Assembly: GCA_963825845.1 (NCBI GenBank)
Contig: CAWGVL010000029.1
Coordinates: 134,123-198,122 of the forward strand
Source: DASQDN01 sp963825845
GTDB lineage: Bacteria; Acidobacteriota; Terriglobia; Bryobacterales; Bryobacteraceae
Direction: 5' to 3'
DNA: 64,000 bases
A program made the position numbers and the translations under genes. Below the pieces are notes generated by a model. It had not been told where the DNA came from and made no database searches. It worked only from the letters and a program-made list of their open reading frames with translations. Below, piece by piece: positions 1 through 8,717 of this stretch; positions within the stretch are counted from its first letter, which is position 1, and the number at the start of each line of letters is the position of its first letter.

Positions 1-440
1 ACATTATGGAGCAGATGTTCACGGGAGGCGTCGTATTCGGCGGGACCTTCAATGGAAACCCTCTTTCATTGTCGGGAGCGGATGTGTGCTTGAACGAACT
101 CAGCCGAAATGATGGAGAAGCCTTAAAGCGGGCAAATCATCTTGGCTCCGAACTCATGAAAGGGATTCGCGAGTCCGCGAAATCGCGTGGCATTCCTCTC
201 CAAGTCACGGGATTCGGAACGGCATTCTACCTGCACTTCACGGAATGTGAGGAACTGACGGATTATCGTGACACGTTCCACGATGATCGTGAACGGTTGC
301 AGCGGTTCCTGCTCGCAGCGTTGAGTCAAGGCGTGCAGATGGTTCCCGACGGACGCATGTACGTTTCGACGGCTCACACGGCCGACGACATCGAAGAGAC
401 TCGGCGCAAGCTGGACTGCGCCTTCCAAGCTTTAACTTAG
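1..440 (+). CDS. Class-III aminotransferase (glutamate-1-semialdehyde aminomutase-like), C-terminal part
   Basis: Only the C-terminal ~146 residues lie in the window; the reading frame is open at the left edge. It begins with D-I-M-E-Q-M and then a VVFGGTFNGNP motif, the segment that follows the PLP-lysine region in glutamate-1-semialdehyde aminomutase-like class-III aminotransferases. It aligns closely with the C-terminus of the broken paralogue at 37152-38457, sharing VFGGTFNGNP, the GFGTAF strand and YVSTAHT near the end. Its last 9 bp overlap the end of the convergent TIM-barrel gene. The substrate is not evident; a housekeeping heme role is unlikely given the paralogue inside a sugar-acid locus. 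Confidence 0.85.
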   Translation, partial: IMEQMFTGGVVFGGTFNGNPLSLSGADVCLNELSRNDGEALKRANHLGSELMKGIRESAKSRGIPLQVTGFGTAFYLHFTECEELTDYRDTFHDDRERLQRFLLAALSQGVQMVPDGRMYVSTAHTADDIEETRRKLDCAFQALT

Positions 441-1364
441 AGCATTTATCTTAAGAGTCTTCTCGATGTACTCACGGCTGATCCGCGCACTTTCTTTGGG
501 TGGGCGCCATGGCGATGTGTCCAACTCCACCGTCAGCCAACCTTGCCACCCGATTTCATCGAGGTGAGCCTTCAAGCCGGGGAAGTCTACGCCACCAGAG
601 CCCAGCGGAAAGAAGCACGGATCATTCATACCATCCATCTTCGCGAGCCGGGTCTTCGCGCCGCCTCGGTTCTCCGGTTTGACATCTTTCATGTGGAATT
701 CAACGATCCTGTGGCCCAGTTTCCGTGCGAGTTCTACCGGATCGATTCCAGCCATCGTGATGTGACCGGTATCGAGCACGAAACAGACGTGCGTCGGATC
801 TGTGTTCTCCACGATGAAATCGATCTCCCGCCGGTTCTCGAACTGGCTCCACATGTGGGCGTGGGGAGCAAACCGGACACCTTCATCGCTGATCCTGCGC
901 CCGAGTTCCCGTAGAGCAATCGCGATATTCTTAAGATCCTCATCCGTCGTTCCCTGAGGCCGCCGTCGACCCAGGTTGATCTTCAGGTGTTTGCATCCAA
1001 AATTCTTGTTGAACCTGACGAGTTTCAGATGCTCGCGATAGATCTGATCGTGTTTGGTCGGATCCTCGAATCGCATCTCCAAGGGCGCGCCATTTGAGAT
1101 CGTGACGAAGTTCACACCTATGTCATCGATCTTCTTCTGCAATTCCTTCGGCTTTTCCCAGTAATCGACGAAGTAATGGATGAATGACTCAACATTCGAA
1201 TAACCGACCTCTCGTGCTTCTCGGAACGAGAGGAATACGTCATTCTCCCAGCCGCCACGCGTGTTCGTCGTCACTCCCACCCGGTAGCGGGGCGAGGATG
1301 CCGCGAATGTCCGCGCCACCATGAGGGCGGACGAGCATTCTACGAACTGCCTTCGTGTAACCAT
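432..1364 (-). CDS. Exported sugar phosphate isomerase/epimerase-like TIM-barrel protein
   Basis: A 310-residue protein of the xylose-isomerase-like/AP-endonuclease-2 TIM-barrel family. Residues 1-25 resemble a Tat signal (TRRQF followed by a hydrophobic stretch). Family features are FAPHAHMW near the middle, CFVLDTGH, EFHMKDV and TVELD at the C-terminus, which place the His, Asp and Glu metal ligands at barrel strand ends. It converges on the aminotransferase fragment and lies 58 bp downstream of the ankyrin gene, so it is probably the last gene of the leftward block. The specific substrate cannot be read from the sequence; a keto-sugar or inositol-type isomerase is the usual assignment. Confidence 0.85.
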   Translation of the reverse strand: MVTRRQFVECSSALMVARTFAASSPRYRVGVTTNTRGGWENDVFLSFREAREVGYSNVESFIHYFVDYWEKPKELQKKIDDIGVNFVTISNGAPLEMRFEDPTKHDQIYREHLKLVRFNKNFGCKHLKINLGRRRPQGTTDEDLKNIAIALRELGRRISDEGVRFAPHAHMWSQFENRREIDFIVENTDPTHVCFVLDTGHITMAGIDPVELARKLGHRIVEFHMKDVKPENRGGAKTRLAKMDGMNDPCFFPLGSGGVDFPGLKAHLDEIGWQGWLTVELDTSPWRPPKESARISREYIEKTLKINALS

Positions 1365-1422
1365 CTTGGATACTCACTATTCCAAGTGCCGTTCAGGTTC
1401 GCGCCACGGACCGGCCGGAAGC

Positions 1423-3120
1423 TTAGCGGGAGACCGTTTGCTGCACACCGCCGGTCATGAGTTTCCGGATTGCGTCCGACAAAACGGTGCTCCGTAAGAT
1501 TTTTTTGAGTTTTTCGGTATCGCCTTCGGCTCCCTGCCGTTCAATCGCCTCACGATAGCGTTCCTGGTGATCGGCAAGATCGAGCGGGGTCTCTCCGGCC
1601 GAGTTCTTGCTGTCGAGCGGTACACCCTTCGAATGTAGATACTCGATCACGGGCTTCGACCCGCCGAGCACCGCGATGTGCATGACGGTCTGATTCTGCC
1701 TCGGTAAGGTGATGGGCTCCACTGGGTCCGGGATCTTTTCAGTGGGATTGTAGCGAAGCCTCAAGTCGGCCCCATGCGCGACCAGTTCCTGAACGGCGGC
1801 CAGATCGCCGGCGATCACCGCGACCGAAAACGGTGTATGCCCGTCGTTGCGGACCAGGTTGGGGTCGCCGCCGCGCTGCGCCATCATTTTTAATAACTCG
1901 ACGTTACGGGAACTCGCGGCAATGTGGAAGGCGGAAGACCCGGGCGGCGCGGGATTAATACGAACATCGCCCGCAGGGCCGGCGATAGGAAATCGCGTCT
2001 TCCGGTTGGGATCCGCTCCCGCGTCGAGCAACCTGCGTGCAATCGCCAGCGCCTCTTCTACCTGCGACGCCGGCGCGGGTTTGTCCACCCGACCGAGCGT
2101 GAGCAATGCGGCTTTACCGCCATAGGCGCCGCCTCGACGAAAATCCGGCCCGAGCATCGCGTTGGCAACTGCCAAAGCTGCCGCGTGAAGTGTCGTATAA
2201 CCGGCCCCATCAGTCCCTCCCAATGTCGCGCCTCGATCAAGAAGAAGACGCGCCATCGCGAGGTCGGCGTGGAAATGCTGAGAGCTGCCCGCCTGAGCCG
2301 GTGCCCCCTTGCCGGGAATGAACGTAAGGTCCGGCGGATCCCAGTTGTAAAGCGCGGCGAGGAGAGGCGTAGCGCCGTCCGCTGCAGGCTGATTTAGGTC
2401 GAGACCGGCGTCGAGCAGGATTCGGACTGATTCGAGATCATGCTGCTGTACAGCGAAGAACAACGCATTAAGGCCACCCTTCTTACTGTTATACGCGCCA
2501 TCCGTATTCCAGGGAATGCCCGTCTTGCCGAGAGTCACCGTGGTGGGCGCGTAGATCGTGTACTTCACATCCCACGTCTTGGTGGCCGTACCGACATTTA
2601 CTCCTTGCTCCACCAGGAGGCGTACCGCGGCCGGGTGGCCTGCGGCCCACATGAGGGCCGTCTGGCCGAACTTCTTATCGCGTGCGTTGGCGTCCGCGCC
2701 CCGGTTGAGCAGCAATTGCATCATCTCAACCTGGCCCAACCGCGCGGCCGTCATCAAAGGCGTCTCGCCATTCTCTCGCGCGATGTTCGGATTGGCGCCC
2801 TTGCTTAGCAGGAGCTTGACCATGGCCGTCGATCCGTTGGCAATGGCCAGCGATAGCGGACCGATGCCCATCGCGTTCGTCAAGTCGGGATTGGCCCCCT
2901 TGTTCAACAGGAGTTCCGCGATCTCCAAGTTGCTATGGTTTGCTGCCCACGCCAAGGATGTAGTGCCGTCTTCCTCCTGCGCATTCACATCGACTCCTTG
3001 ACGCAAGACCGCGGCAACGGCGGCCTGATCGTCCGTCCGTGCCGCGTCGATTAGCGCTTCGCCTGACGCGGCCAATGCCGGCAGCGCAGCAAGCATAGCG
3101 AGTGCCACTCGAGGAATCAC
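1423..3120 (-). CDS. Secreted ankyrin-repeat protein
   Basis: 565 residues starting at GTG, with a short signal peptide (hydrophobic to about residue 18, ending ALAAS). The rest is almost entirely ankyrin repeats of the form DGxTxLxxAAxxGxxxxVxxLLxxGAxxN, roughly ten, some with insertions (for example around residues 180-215 and 265-300). Ankyrin repeats act as protein-binding scaffolds; no catalytic domain is visible. It starts directly after the DUF1552 stop codon, with its ribosome binding site inside that gene, so the two are translationally coupled. The coupling suggests it works with the DUF1552/DUF1592 pair, probably in the periplasm. Confidence 0.85.
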   Translation of the reverse strand: MIPRVALAMLAALPALAASGEALIDAARTDDQAAVAAVLRQGVDVNAQEEDGTTSLAWAANHSNLEIAELLLNKGANPDLTNAMGIGPLSLAIANGSTAMVKLLLSKGANPNIARENGETPLMTAARLGQVEMMQLLLNRGADANARDKKFGQTALMWAAGHPAAVRLLVEQGVNVGTATKTWDVKYTIYAPTTVTLGKTGIPWNTDGAYNSKKGGLNALFFAVQQHDLESVRILLDAGLDLNQPAADGATPLLAALYNWDPPDLTFIPGKGAPAQAGSSQHFHADLAMARLLLDRGATLGGTDGAGYTTLHAAALAVANAMLGPDFRRGGAYGGKAALLTLGRVDKPAPASQVEEALAIARRLLDAGADPNRKTRFPIAGPAGDVRINPAPPGSSAFHIAASSRNVELLKMMAQRGGDPNLVRNDGHTPFSVAVIAGDLAAVQELVAHGADLRLRYNPTEKIPDPVEPITLPRQNQTVMHIAVLGGSKPVIEYLHSKGVPLDSKNSAGETPLDLADHQERYREAIERQGAEGDTEKLKKILRSTVLSDAIRKLMTGGVQQTVSR

Positions 3121-4432
3121 CTAAACCTCCAATCGGTTCAGTTTCCCGGTGCTATCGCCGAACTTTTCAGTAGGCACGCCAACCTTATCCAGCATCGTGA
3201 GATATAGATTTGTCAACGGCGTAGTGTCGCCGGGAAACTTGATGTAGCGGCCTCCGGCGATGCGCCCGGCCGCGCCGCCCGCCAGGATGATAGGCAGGTC
3301 GCGCTGGCTGTGCGATGTGGGCACGCTCAGATTACTGCCGTAGAGGATCAGGGAGTGATCGAGCAGCGTCGAATTGCCTTCTTTCAGAGCATCGAGCTTA
3401 CTCAGAAAGTAGGCGAACAGACTGCGACTGGTCAACATTGATCTTCGCGAGGGCATCCAGCTTATCCTTTTCGAAGTTGTGATGCGAGATCTCGTGGTGC
3501 CCCATCACAATGTCGAGATGAGGGAAGTTCATGGAACTTGCCTCGCGGGCGTACAGGAAGGTCCAAACACGAGTGAGGTCTGCCTGCAGCGCCAGCGCCT
3601 GCAGATCGAACATCAGTTTGACGTTCTCGACCCATGAGTCAGGAACTCCTGAAGGTCGGGCTGTATCCGGCAGGTCTTTCGGCTGCTTTCGCATGGCGAC
3701 CTGGATCCGGCGTTCGATGTCGCGGATGGACTCCACATACTCGTCGAGTTTGCGGCGATCGCCGGCGGCAAGTTGCTTTCTTCAATTCCGCGATGCGTTC
3801 GGTGACCGTATCAAGGCTACTGCGATCCGCTGCTTGCCGCGCGGCCGCGGCCTCCGGATCGATCCGGCCACCTTCGCCGAAAAGCTGCTCGAACACGCGA
3901 CGTGGATTGTACTCGAGCGGCAGAGGGACCGTCGCGCTCTTAAAGATTGGGCCTACGTGCGCACTGCCGACGTGTTTTTTCTCCGCAGCAAGTTCGAGCG
4001 AAGCGAACTGCGTCTCCTTACCCAGAGTTTGCGCGGCCAATCTGGTCGATTGAGATGCCGACGTGAATCTTGCCCTTCGTCGGCTCCACGCCGGTCATGA
4101 ATGACGCGAGCGCACGGTCATGAAAGCCTGGCTTCGATCCTGTCCGGATCTGAGGAGAGCCCGCTGATCACTACAAACTTCGTTCTTGTGAGGAGCGAGC
4201 GGCTCCAGCGCTTCGCTGAACTCGTAGCGGCGCCTTCGCCTTTCGGCCGCCAGCGATCCTGATCCACGCCCAGCGGGTACATCACGAAACCCAGTCGCCT
4301 CACCGGCGCAGCGGCGGTCAGCCGTTCTGCTCTTAGCGCGGGAACCATGGCGTCCAAGAGCGGAAGCGCCAAGGCCGTACCCGCGCCGCGGAGAATTGTT
4401 CGCCGCGGCAAGCTTTTTTGTGTGATAAACAT
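3121..4432 (-). pseudogene. DUF1552 family protein, frameshifted at several points
   Basis: The start ATG at 4432 is preceded by AAAGGAG. The N-terminus carries a Tat-type signal (RRTILRG then a hydrophobic run ending PALRAE). Downstream homology to DUF1552 is continuous but moves through all frames, with breaks near 4122, 4050, 3775 and 3440. The pieces in order contain RRLGFVMYPLGVD, HVGISIDQ, EYNPRRVFEQLFGEGG, YVESIRDIERRI and the C-terminal LILYGSNLSVPTSH. DUF1552 proteins are exported, related to DUF1501 and usually encoded beside DUF1592-type cytochromes, as here; their chemistry is unknown. Almost every conserved block survives, so read errors are as likely as true inactivation. Confidence 0.8.
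3126..3130 (-). promoter_or_regulatory. Ribosome binding site for the ankyrin gene
   Basis: GGAGG sits inside the last codons of the DUF1552 gene, followed by TTTAG and then GTG. It fixes the GTG at 3120 as the ankyrin start and shows stop-start coupling with no intergenic base. Confidence 0.75.
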
Positions 4433-4443
4433 GTCCGCTCCTT

Positions 4444-6779
4444 TCAGCGCTCCTGCGTCTGCCTCATCTGAAAGGGGACACTTCTTCACTATCAGAGCAA
4501 TAAGATCCCAAAATCGATACCGATTAGCTTCGGTGCTTCGCATGATCTCGCGTACGGCGGGCTGATCACGCGCATCCAGCTCGCGCCCCAAGGCATACGT
4601 CATCAGTTTCTCGACGGTCCCCCGAACGAACTGCTCCGAATCTTCAACAGAAAGTCCTTCAATCCCTGTGGGCCCGAAAATTCGGCACCGTTCGCCAGCT
4701 TGCCGGAAGGATTGATCTCTCCGCCTTCGTCGCGAGTTCGCCAGCGGCCGATAACATCAAAGTTTTCGAGCGCGAATCCGAGCCCATCGATCCGCGCGTG
4801 ACAACCGGCGCAGGCGGGATTGTTCCGATGACGCTCCACTCTTTCCCGGGTTGTCAACTTGCGCCCGTTCGCCGGATTCTCATCCAGCGGTGGAACGTTC
4901 GCGGGCGGAGGGGCAGGAGGAGAATTGAGCAGGTTTTCGAGGATCCATTTGCCTCGCAGCACTGGCGACGTCCGGGCCGCATGGGATGTCGAAAGCAGGA
5001 CGCTTCCTTGGGTAAGTAGCCCGCCTCGTTGATTGTTACCCTGGAGCGGCACTCGACGGAACCCCGAGCCCGTGACGCCGCCAATCCCATAAACCGAGGC
5101 GAGACGCTCGTTCAGATAGGTGTAATCCGCATCGAGCAAGTCGAAGATACTGCGGTTCTCGCGAAAGAGACTACGGACAAACATCTCCGTTTCGGACTGG
5201 AAAGCCGCTGCCAGCGCAGTGTCAAACTCCGGATAGGTTTGTTTATCCGGCTCGATATCGCGTAGCCCGCGTAGCCCGAGCCATTGAGCCGCGAAGTTAT
5301 CTATAAGCGCCTGGGAGCGGCGATCGGCAAGCATCCTTCGCACCGTGCCGTCCAGCACTTTCGGGTCAGACAGCTTCCCGCTGCTGGCCAAGTCAAGCAG
5401 TGCGTCGTCAGGGATCGTGCTCCACAGAAAGAATGACAGCCGCGATGCCAACTCAAAGGAGAGACCGGATGGACGCTGCCGGCGCGTGCGTTGGGAGAGT
5501 CGAACTCCAGGCGGAAGAGAAAGTCGGGAGCGAGGAGGACGTCGCGAATAGCCGCCGCAATCGATTCCTCAAAGCCGCGCTTGGTCCGCGTCGCTTTGTA
5601 GGTTTTCAGGAACGGATGGAGGTCGGGTGTGGATATATCCCGGCGGAAAGCGCGGCGAACGATTGCGGACAAGATCCGCGTTGCGCAAGGTTCTTCTTCA
5701 CCGGCGTTCGAGGGCTTGCAGAGAAAGATACGACGCCGGCTTGGGGTCTCACTCACTCCCGTTGCGCCATACGGCCCGGCGATTTCGATTCGGGTTAATG
5801 TCGGTGGCCCGGGCTGCCCGTCAAACGCGGCTTCGCCCGGAGTCATCCCGGCGATCTCGAAGAGCTTAACGCGCCGGCCATCCACACGGAAGTCTATGGT
5901 CGGACGAATCGCGGTACCCAGTAAGTCCAGGGGTCCCCCGAGCGCGGGGCCACCGGGGCCCGCAACATCGGACACGGGACCTTCGCGCGCGGCGAACTCA
6001 TCCGGGAACGTGATGACAACCGTATGAGCGCCCGCCCTCACCGGGACACGCGTACGGAAAAACCGGACGCCTTCCGTGGGCGTGAGGCTCTCCTTATTGA
6101 GAAAGGCGCGCAGTTCGTAATTGCCATCATGTGAGAAATAGTGCCGAACGCGGATGCCGCCGCGCGTCCCGAATGGCATTCCCTCCTGCCAGGCAGCTTG
6201 GGTACCGGTTGCGGGGTACACTTCAGTCACCGGAGCCGCATCGCGTGTTCCCGTTGCGAGTTCGCTCACCCGGCGAGCCACCTTCAAGTAGCGTTCCAGG
6301 AGCAGTGGTGACATCGACAACGCGTCGGCAATATTGTCGAACCCCGCGGCGATGCCATCCTGCGGCAACTCCGCTGCGACGGGAAGTTCAATGGCCAGGA
6401 GATCACCGACAGCGTTAGCGTACTCGGTGCGATTCAGCCGGCGTACGATCGGTTCGCCGGCGTAAGGCGTTCGCCGCGCGGCAGCATCGAGATCACGCAC
6501 CAAATCCGCCGCGAATGCTTTCAACGAAGTTTCGCCCGGGGTTGGCAATCCCGCCGGAGGCATTTCCCCCGCGTTGACCCTGCGGACAACTTTTTCCCAA
6601 ACGTCGGGCCGGCCCGCGGGATTCTCAGCCGGCACGCCCTCCAGCACCAGACCGCCGATCTTCGCGCGAGTGTTATGGCATGCCAGACAATACTTTGTCA
6701 GGACAGCTTCCCGCGTGACCGTTTCAGACGACAGCAGTAAGGGAAGGACGAGAGCTACGAGGATCGCGATTGCGCTCAT
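4444..6779 (-). pseudogene. Multi-domain planctomycete-type cytochrome c (DUF1587/1592/1595/1588/1585), frameshifted
   Basis: After a signal peptide the N-terminus has a heme-type CLACH motif (about residue 32) followed by a MPPAG segment. DUF1587 (IVRRLNRTEYANAVGDLL), DUF1595, DUF1592 (ELASRLSFFLWSTIPDD), DUF1588 (with a second motif, CAGCH, plus GLGFALENFD) and DUF1585 (EKLMTYALGRELD) follow in order. The frame changes near 5465, 4648 and 4473. Restoring one base at the last site gives the family's usual PFQMR ending and a TGA 11 bp before the DUF1552 start. These exported proteins are thought to be multiheme or redox-linked, but no substrate is established. All domains are present, so the gene may be functional in the organism. 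Confidence 0.8.
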
Positions 6780-6848
6780 CGGGTTGCAAAATCATCGTAT
6801 CACCGAGGAACCAAGTTCACGGCCATGTGCGGCGTTGGCGCGTTCGCT

Positions 6849-7124
6849 TTACCGCTTCTCATCAAAGAATTCCCACAAACGTTCGAAATCATCGTCTGAG
6901 ATCTCGCGGATGATCTCATCGTAGTTTTCGGGGAACTCCCCTCGGACGAGCATAATGGCTAGAGTTTCTACTGAGAGTTCGTTTTCAACGACATCGTTGT
7001 GATCGTGAATAGTCTTCCCAGATGGGCCGCTCGACTTCTCTGAAGAACATGAGAATTGAAGCGACAGCAGCGCGGCGCTGCTCGTACTAAGAAGAGCCTG
7101 CCGTCTGGAGGTTGCTTGCTTCAT
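6849..7124 (-). CDS. Small exported protein of unknown function
   Basis: 91 residues. The N-terminus is basic then hydrophobic (RRQALLSTSSAALLSLQFSC) and could be a Tat or lipoprotein signal, with Cys at about residue 26. The mature part is acidic and rich in Asp/Glu. I do not recognise a family. It sits between the DUF1592-type cytochrome and the DUF1501 gene in the same orientation, so it is probably part of that block. No strong ribosome binding site is visible upstream. Confidence 0.55.
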   Translation of the reverse strand: MKQATSRRQALLSTSSAALLSLQFSCSSEKSSGPSGKTIHDHNDVVENELSVETLAIMLVRGEFPENYDEIIREISDDDFERLWEFFDEKR

Positions 7125-7313
7125 GTCGATGTGCGGCGCCCAAGTTCCTGCATTATGGAGATTTCAGCAAGCGAGGTTTTAGCTGGTCCCTACCCAATTC
7201 GTGAATGACGCCAGATCTTTATCGGGAATGCCCGACGGGAAGCAGCAGGTGCATCAAATCAGCAGGTGAGTGAACGGTTCGCGCACATTTCGATCGTCAA
7301 GATGGTGCAATGA

Positions 7314-8717
7314 TTACGACAGAAGTCCGTCCACTACATGTCCATGCACATCCGTAAGTCGCCTTCGAATGCCGTTATGGTAGAAAGTCAGCTTCTCGTG
7401 ATCCAATCCGAGCAGGTGCAGCGCAGTCGCATGCAAATCGTATATCGACACCGGATTTTCCAGCGGCCTGTATCCGACTTCATCTGAGACGCCATAGGCA
7501 AATCCGGGCTTCACGCCTCCTCCTGCCAACCAGCAGGTGAAGCAGTCAGGATGATGGTCCCGCCCCGCAGTCTTTCCGGCGCCCTGAGAAACAGGCGTGC
7601 GGCCGAACTCGGTCACACCCATCACGAGGGTATCTTTCAGGAGTCCGGTTGCGTCCAAATCCCGGATCAATGCGGCAACAGGTTTGTCGTACTCTTTTGC
7701 CCTCGTCGTGTGGTTCGAGTGCAGGCTTCCGTGTGCGTCCCAGTCGACGGAAGATCCTCCATGAAATACCTGAACGAAGCGAACGCCGCGCTGCAGCAAA
7801 CGGCGAGCCAGCAAGCATTGCCTCCCTAAAGCTTCCGTTTCTTTCTCCTCAAGCCCATACATACGTCGCGTGCCTTCGGACTCACCTTGCAGATTGACGC
7901 TTTCCGGCACGCTTAGCTGCATACTGGCCGCAAGCTCATAGCTGCGGATCCTGGCGTCGAGATTGCTGTCACCGGGATGCTCTTCGGCATATCTGCGATT
8001 CATTCTGGCTAGCCATTCTAGACCGGCTCGCCTCTTGGCGTCTCCAGTTGCGGAGGGTGTCGACAGATCGGGCACCGACTCGCCGACCGCGCGGAACGTA
8101 GTGCCTTGCACTGCTGCAGGAAGAAATCCATTCGACCACTGCAGCGTTCCGCCCCACGGGTACGCTCGCGGATCAGGGATCACGACGAATGCCGGCAGAT
8201 TCTCACTCTCTGTTCCCAAACCGTAAACGACCCAAGAGCCCATGCTCGGGAATCCCGTCAGAATGAAGCCGGTATTCATCTGGGCCACCGCAGGCATATG
8301 ATTCGCGCTCCTGGACACCATAGTGCGAATAACAGTCAGCTTGTCAGCACATCGCGCCAGTTCAGGCAGCAGGTCGCTAACCCAGAGACCGCTCTGCCCG
8401 CGCTGTTCAAAGTTGAAGACAGGACCCATCAGATTTCCCGCTTGACCGAAGAAGGTCGGCATGTCGAATGGCTTGCCGCTGCGGCGCGATAACTCGGGCT
8501 TGTAATCGAAGGTGTCTACGTGACTCATGCCTCCTACGCAGAACACCTGCACTACCCGCTTCACCTTCGGCTGGAAATGCGGGCCTGGATTCCTTGTCCT
8601 ATCTGAAGTGGCCCCGCGAGTTTCGTTGTGCAGCAACAGAGTCGAGAGAGCGAGCCACCCAAAGCCGGCGCCGGCATCCAGAAGAATCTTCCGCCGGCCG
8701 AATTCATTACTGCACAT
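7314..8717 (-). CDS. DUF1501 family exported protein
   Basis: About 467 residues. I place the start at the ATG at 8717 because the signal-like sequence begins there (FGRRKILLDAGAGFGWLAL) and it gives an 11-bp overlap with the end of the PSD1 gene. DUF1501 blocks are clear: GGMSHVDTFDYKPEL, SGLWVSDLLPELA, NHMPAVAQMNTGF, MGVTEFGRTPVSQG, GRDHHPDCFTCWLAGGGVKPG and YDLHATALHLLGLDH. The fold belongs to the alkaline phosphatase/sulfatase superfamily, with Asp and His metal-type residues in the last blocks. DUF1501 proteins are nearly always paired with PSD1-type cytochromes, as here; the reaction is not established. Confidence 0.9.
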   Translation of the reverse strand: MCSNEFGRRKILLDAGAGFGWLALSTLLLHNETRGATSDRTRNPGPHFQPKVKRVVQVFCVGGMSHVDTFDYKPELSRRSGKPFDMPTFFGQAGNLMGPVFNFEQRGQSGLWVSDLLPELARCADKLTVIRTMVSRSANHMPAVAQMNTGFILTGFPSMGSWVVYGLGTESENLPAFVVIPDPRAYPWGGTLQWSNGFLPAAVQGTTFRAVGESVPDLSTPSATGDAKRRAGLEWLARMNRRYAEEHPGDSNLDARIRSYELAASMQLSVPESVNLQGESEGTRRMYGLEEKETEALGRQCLLARRLLQRGVRFVQVFHGGSSVDWDAHGSLHSNHTTRAKEYDKPVAALIRDLDATGLLKDTLVMGVTEFGRTPVSQGAGKTAGRDHHPDCFTCWLAGGGVKPGFAYGVSDEVGYRPLENPVSIYDLHATALHLLGLDHEKLTFYHNGIRRRLTDVHGHVVDGLLS

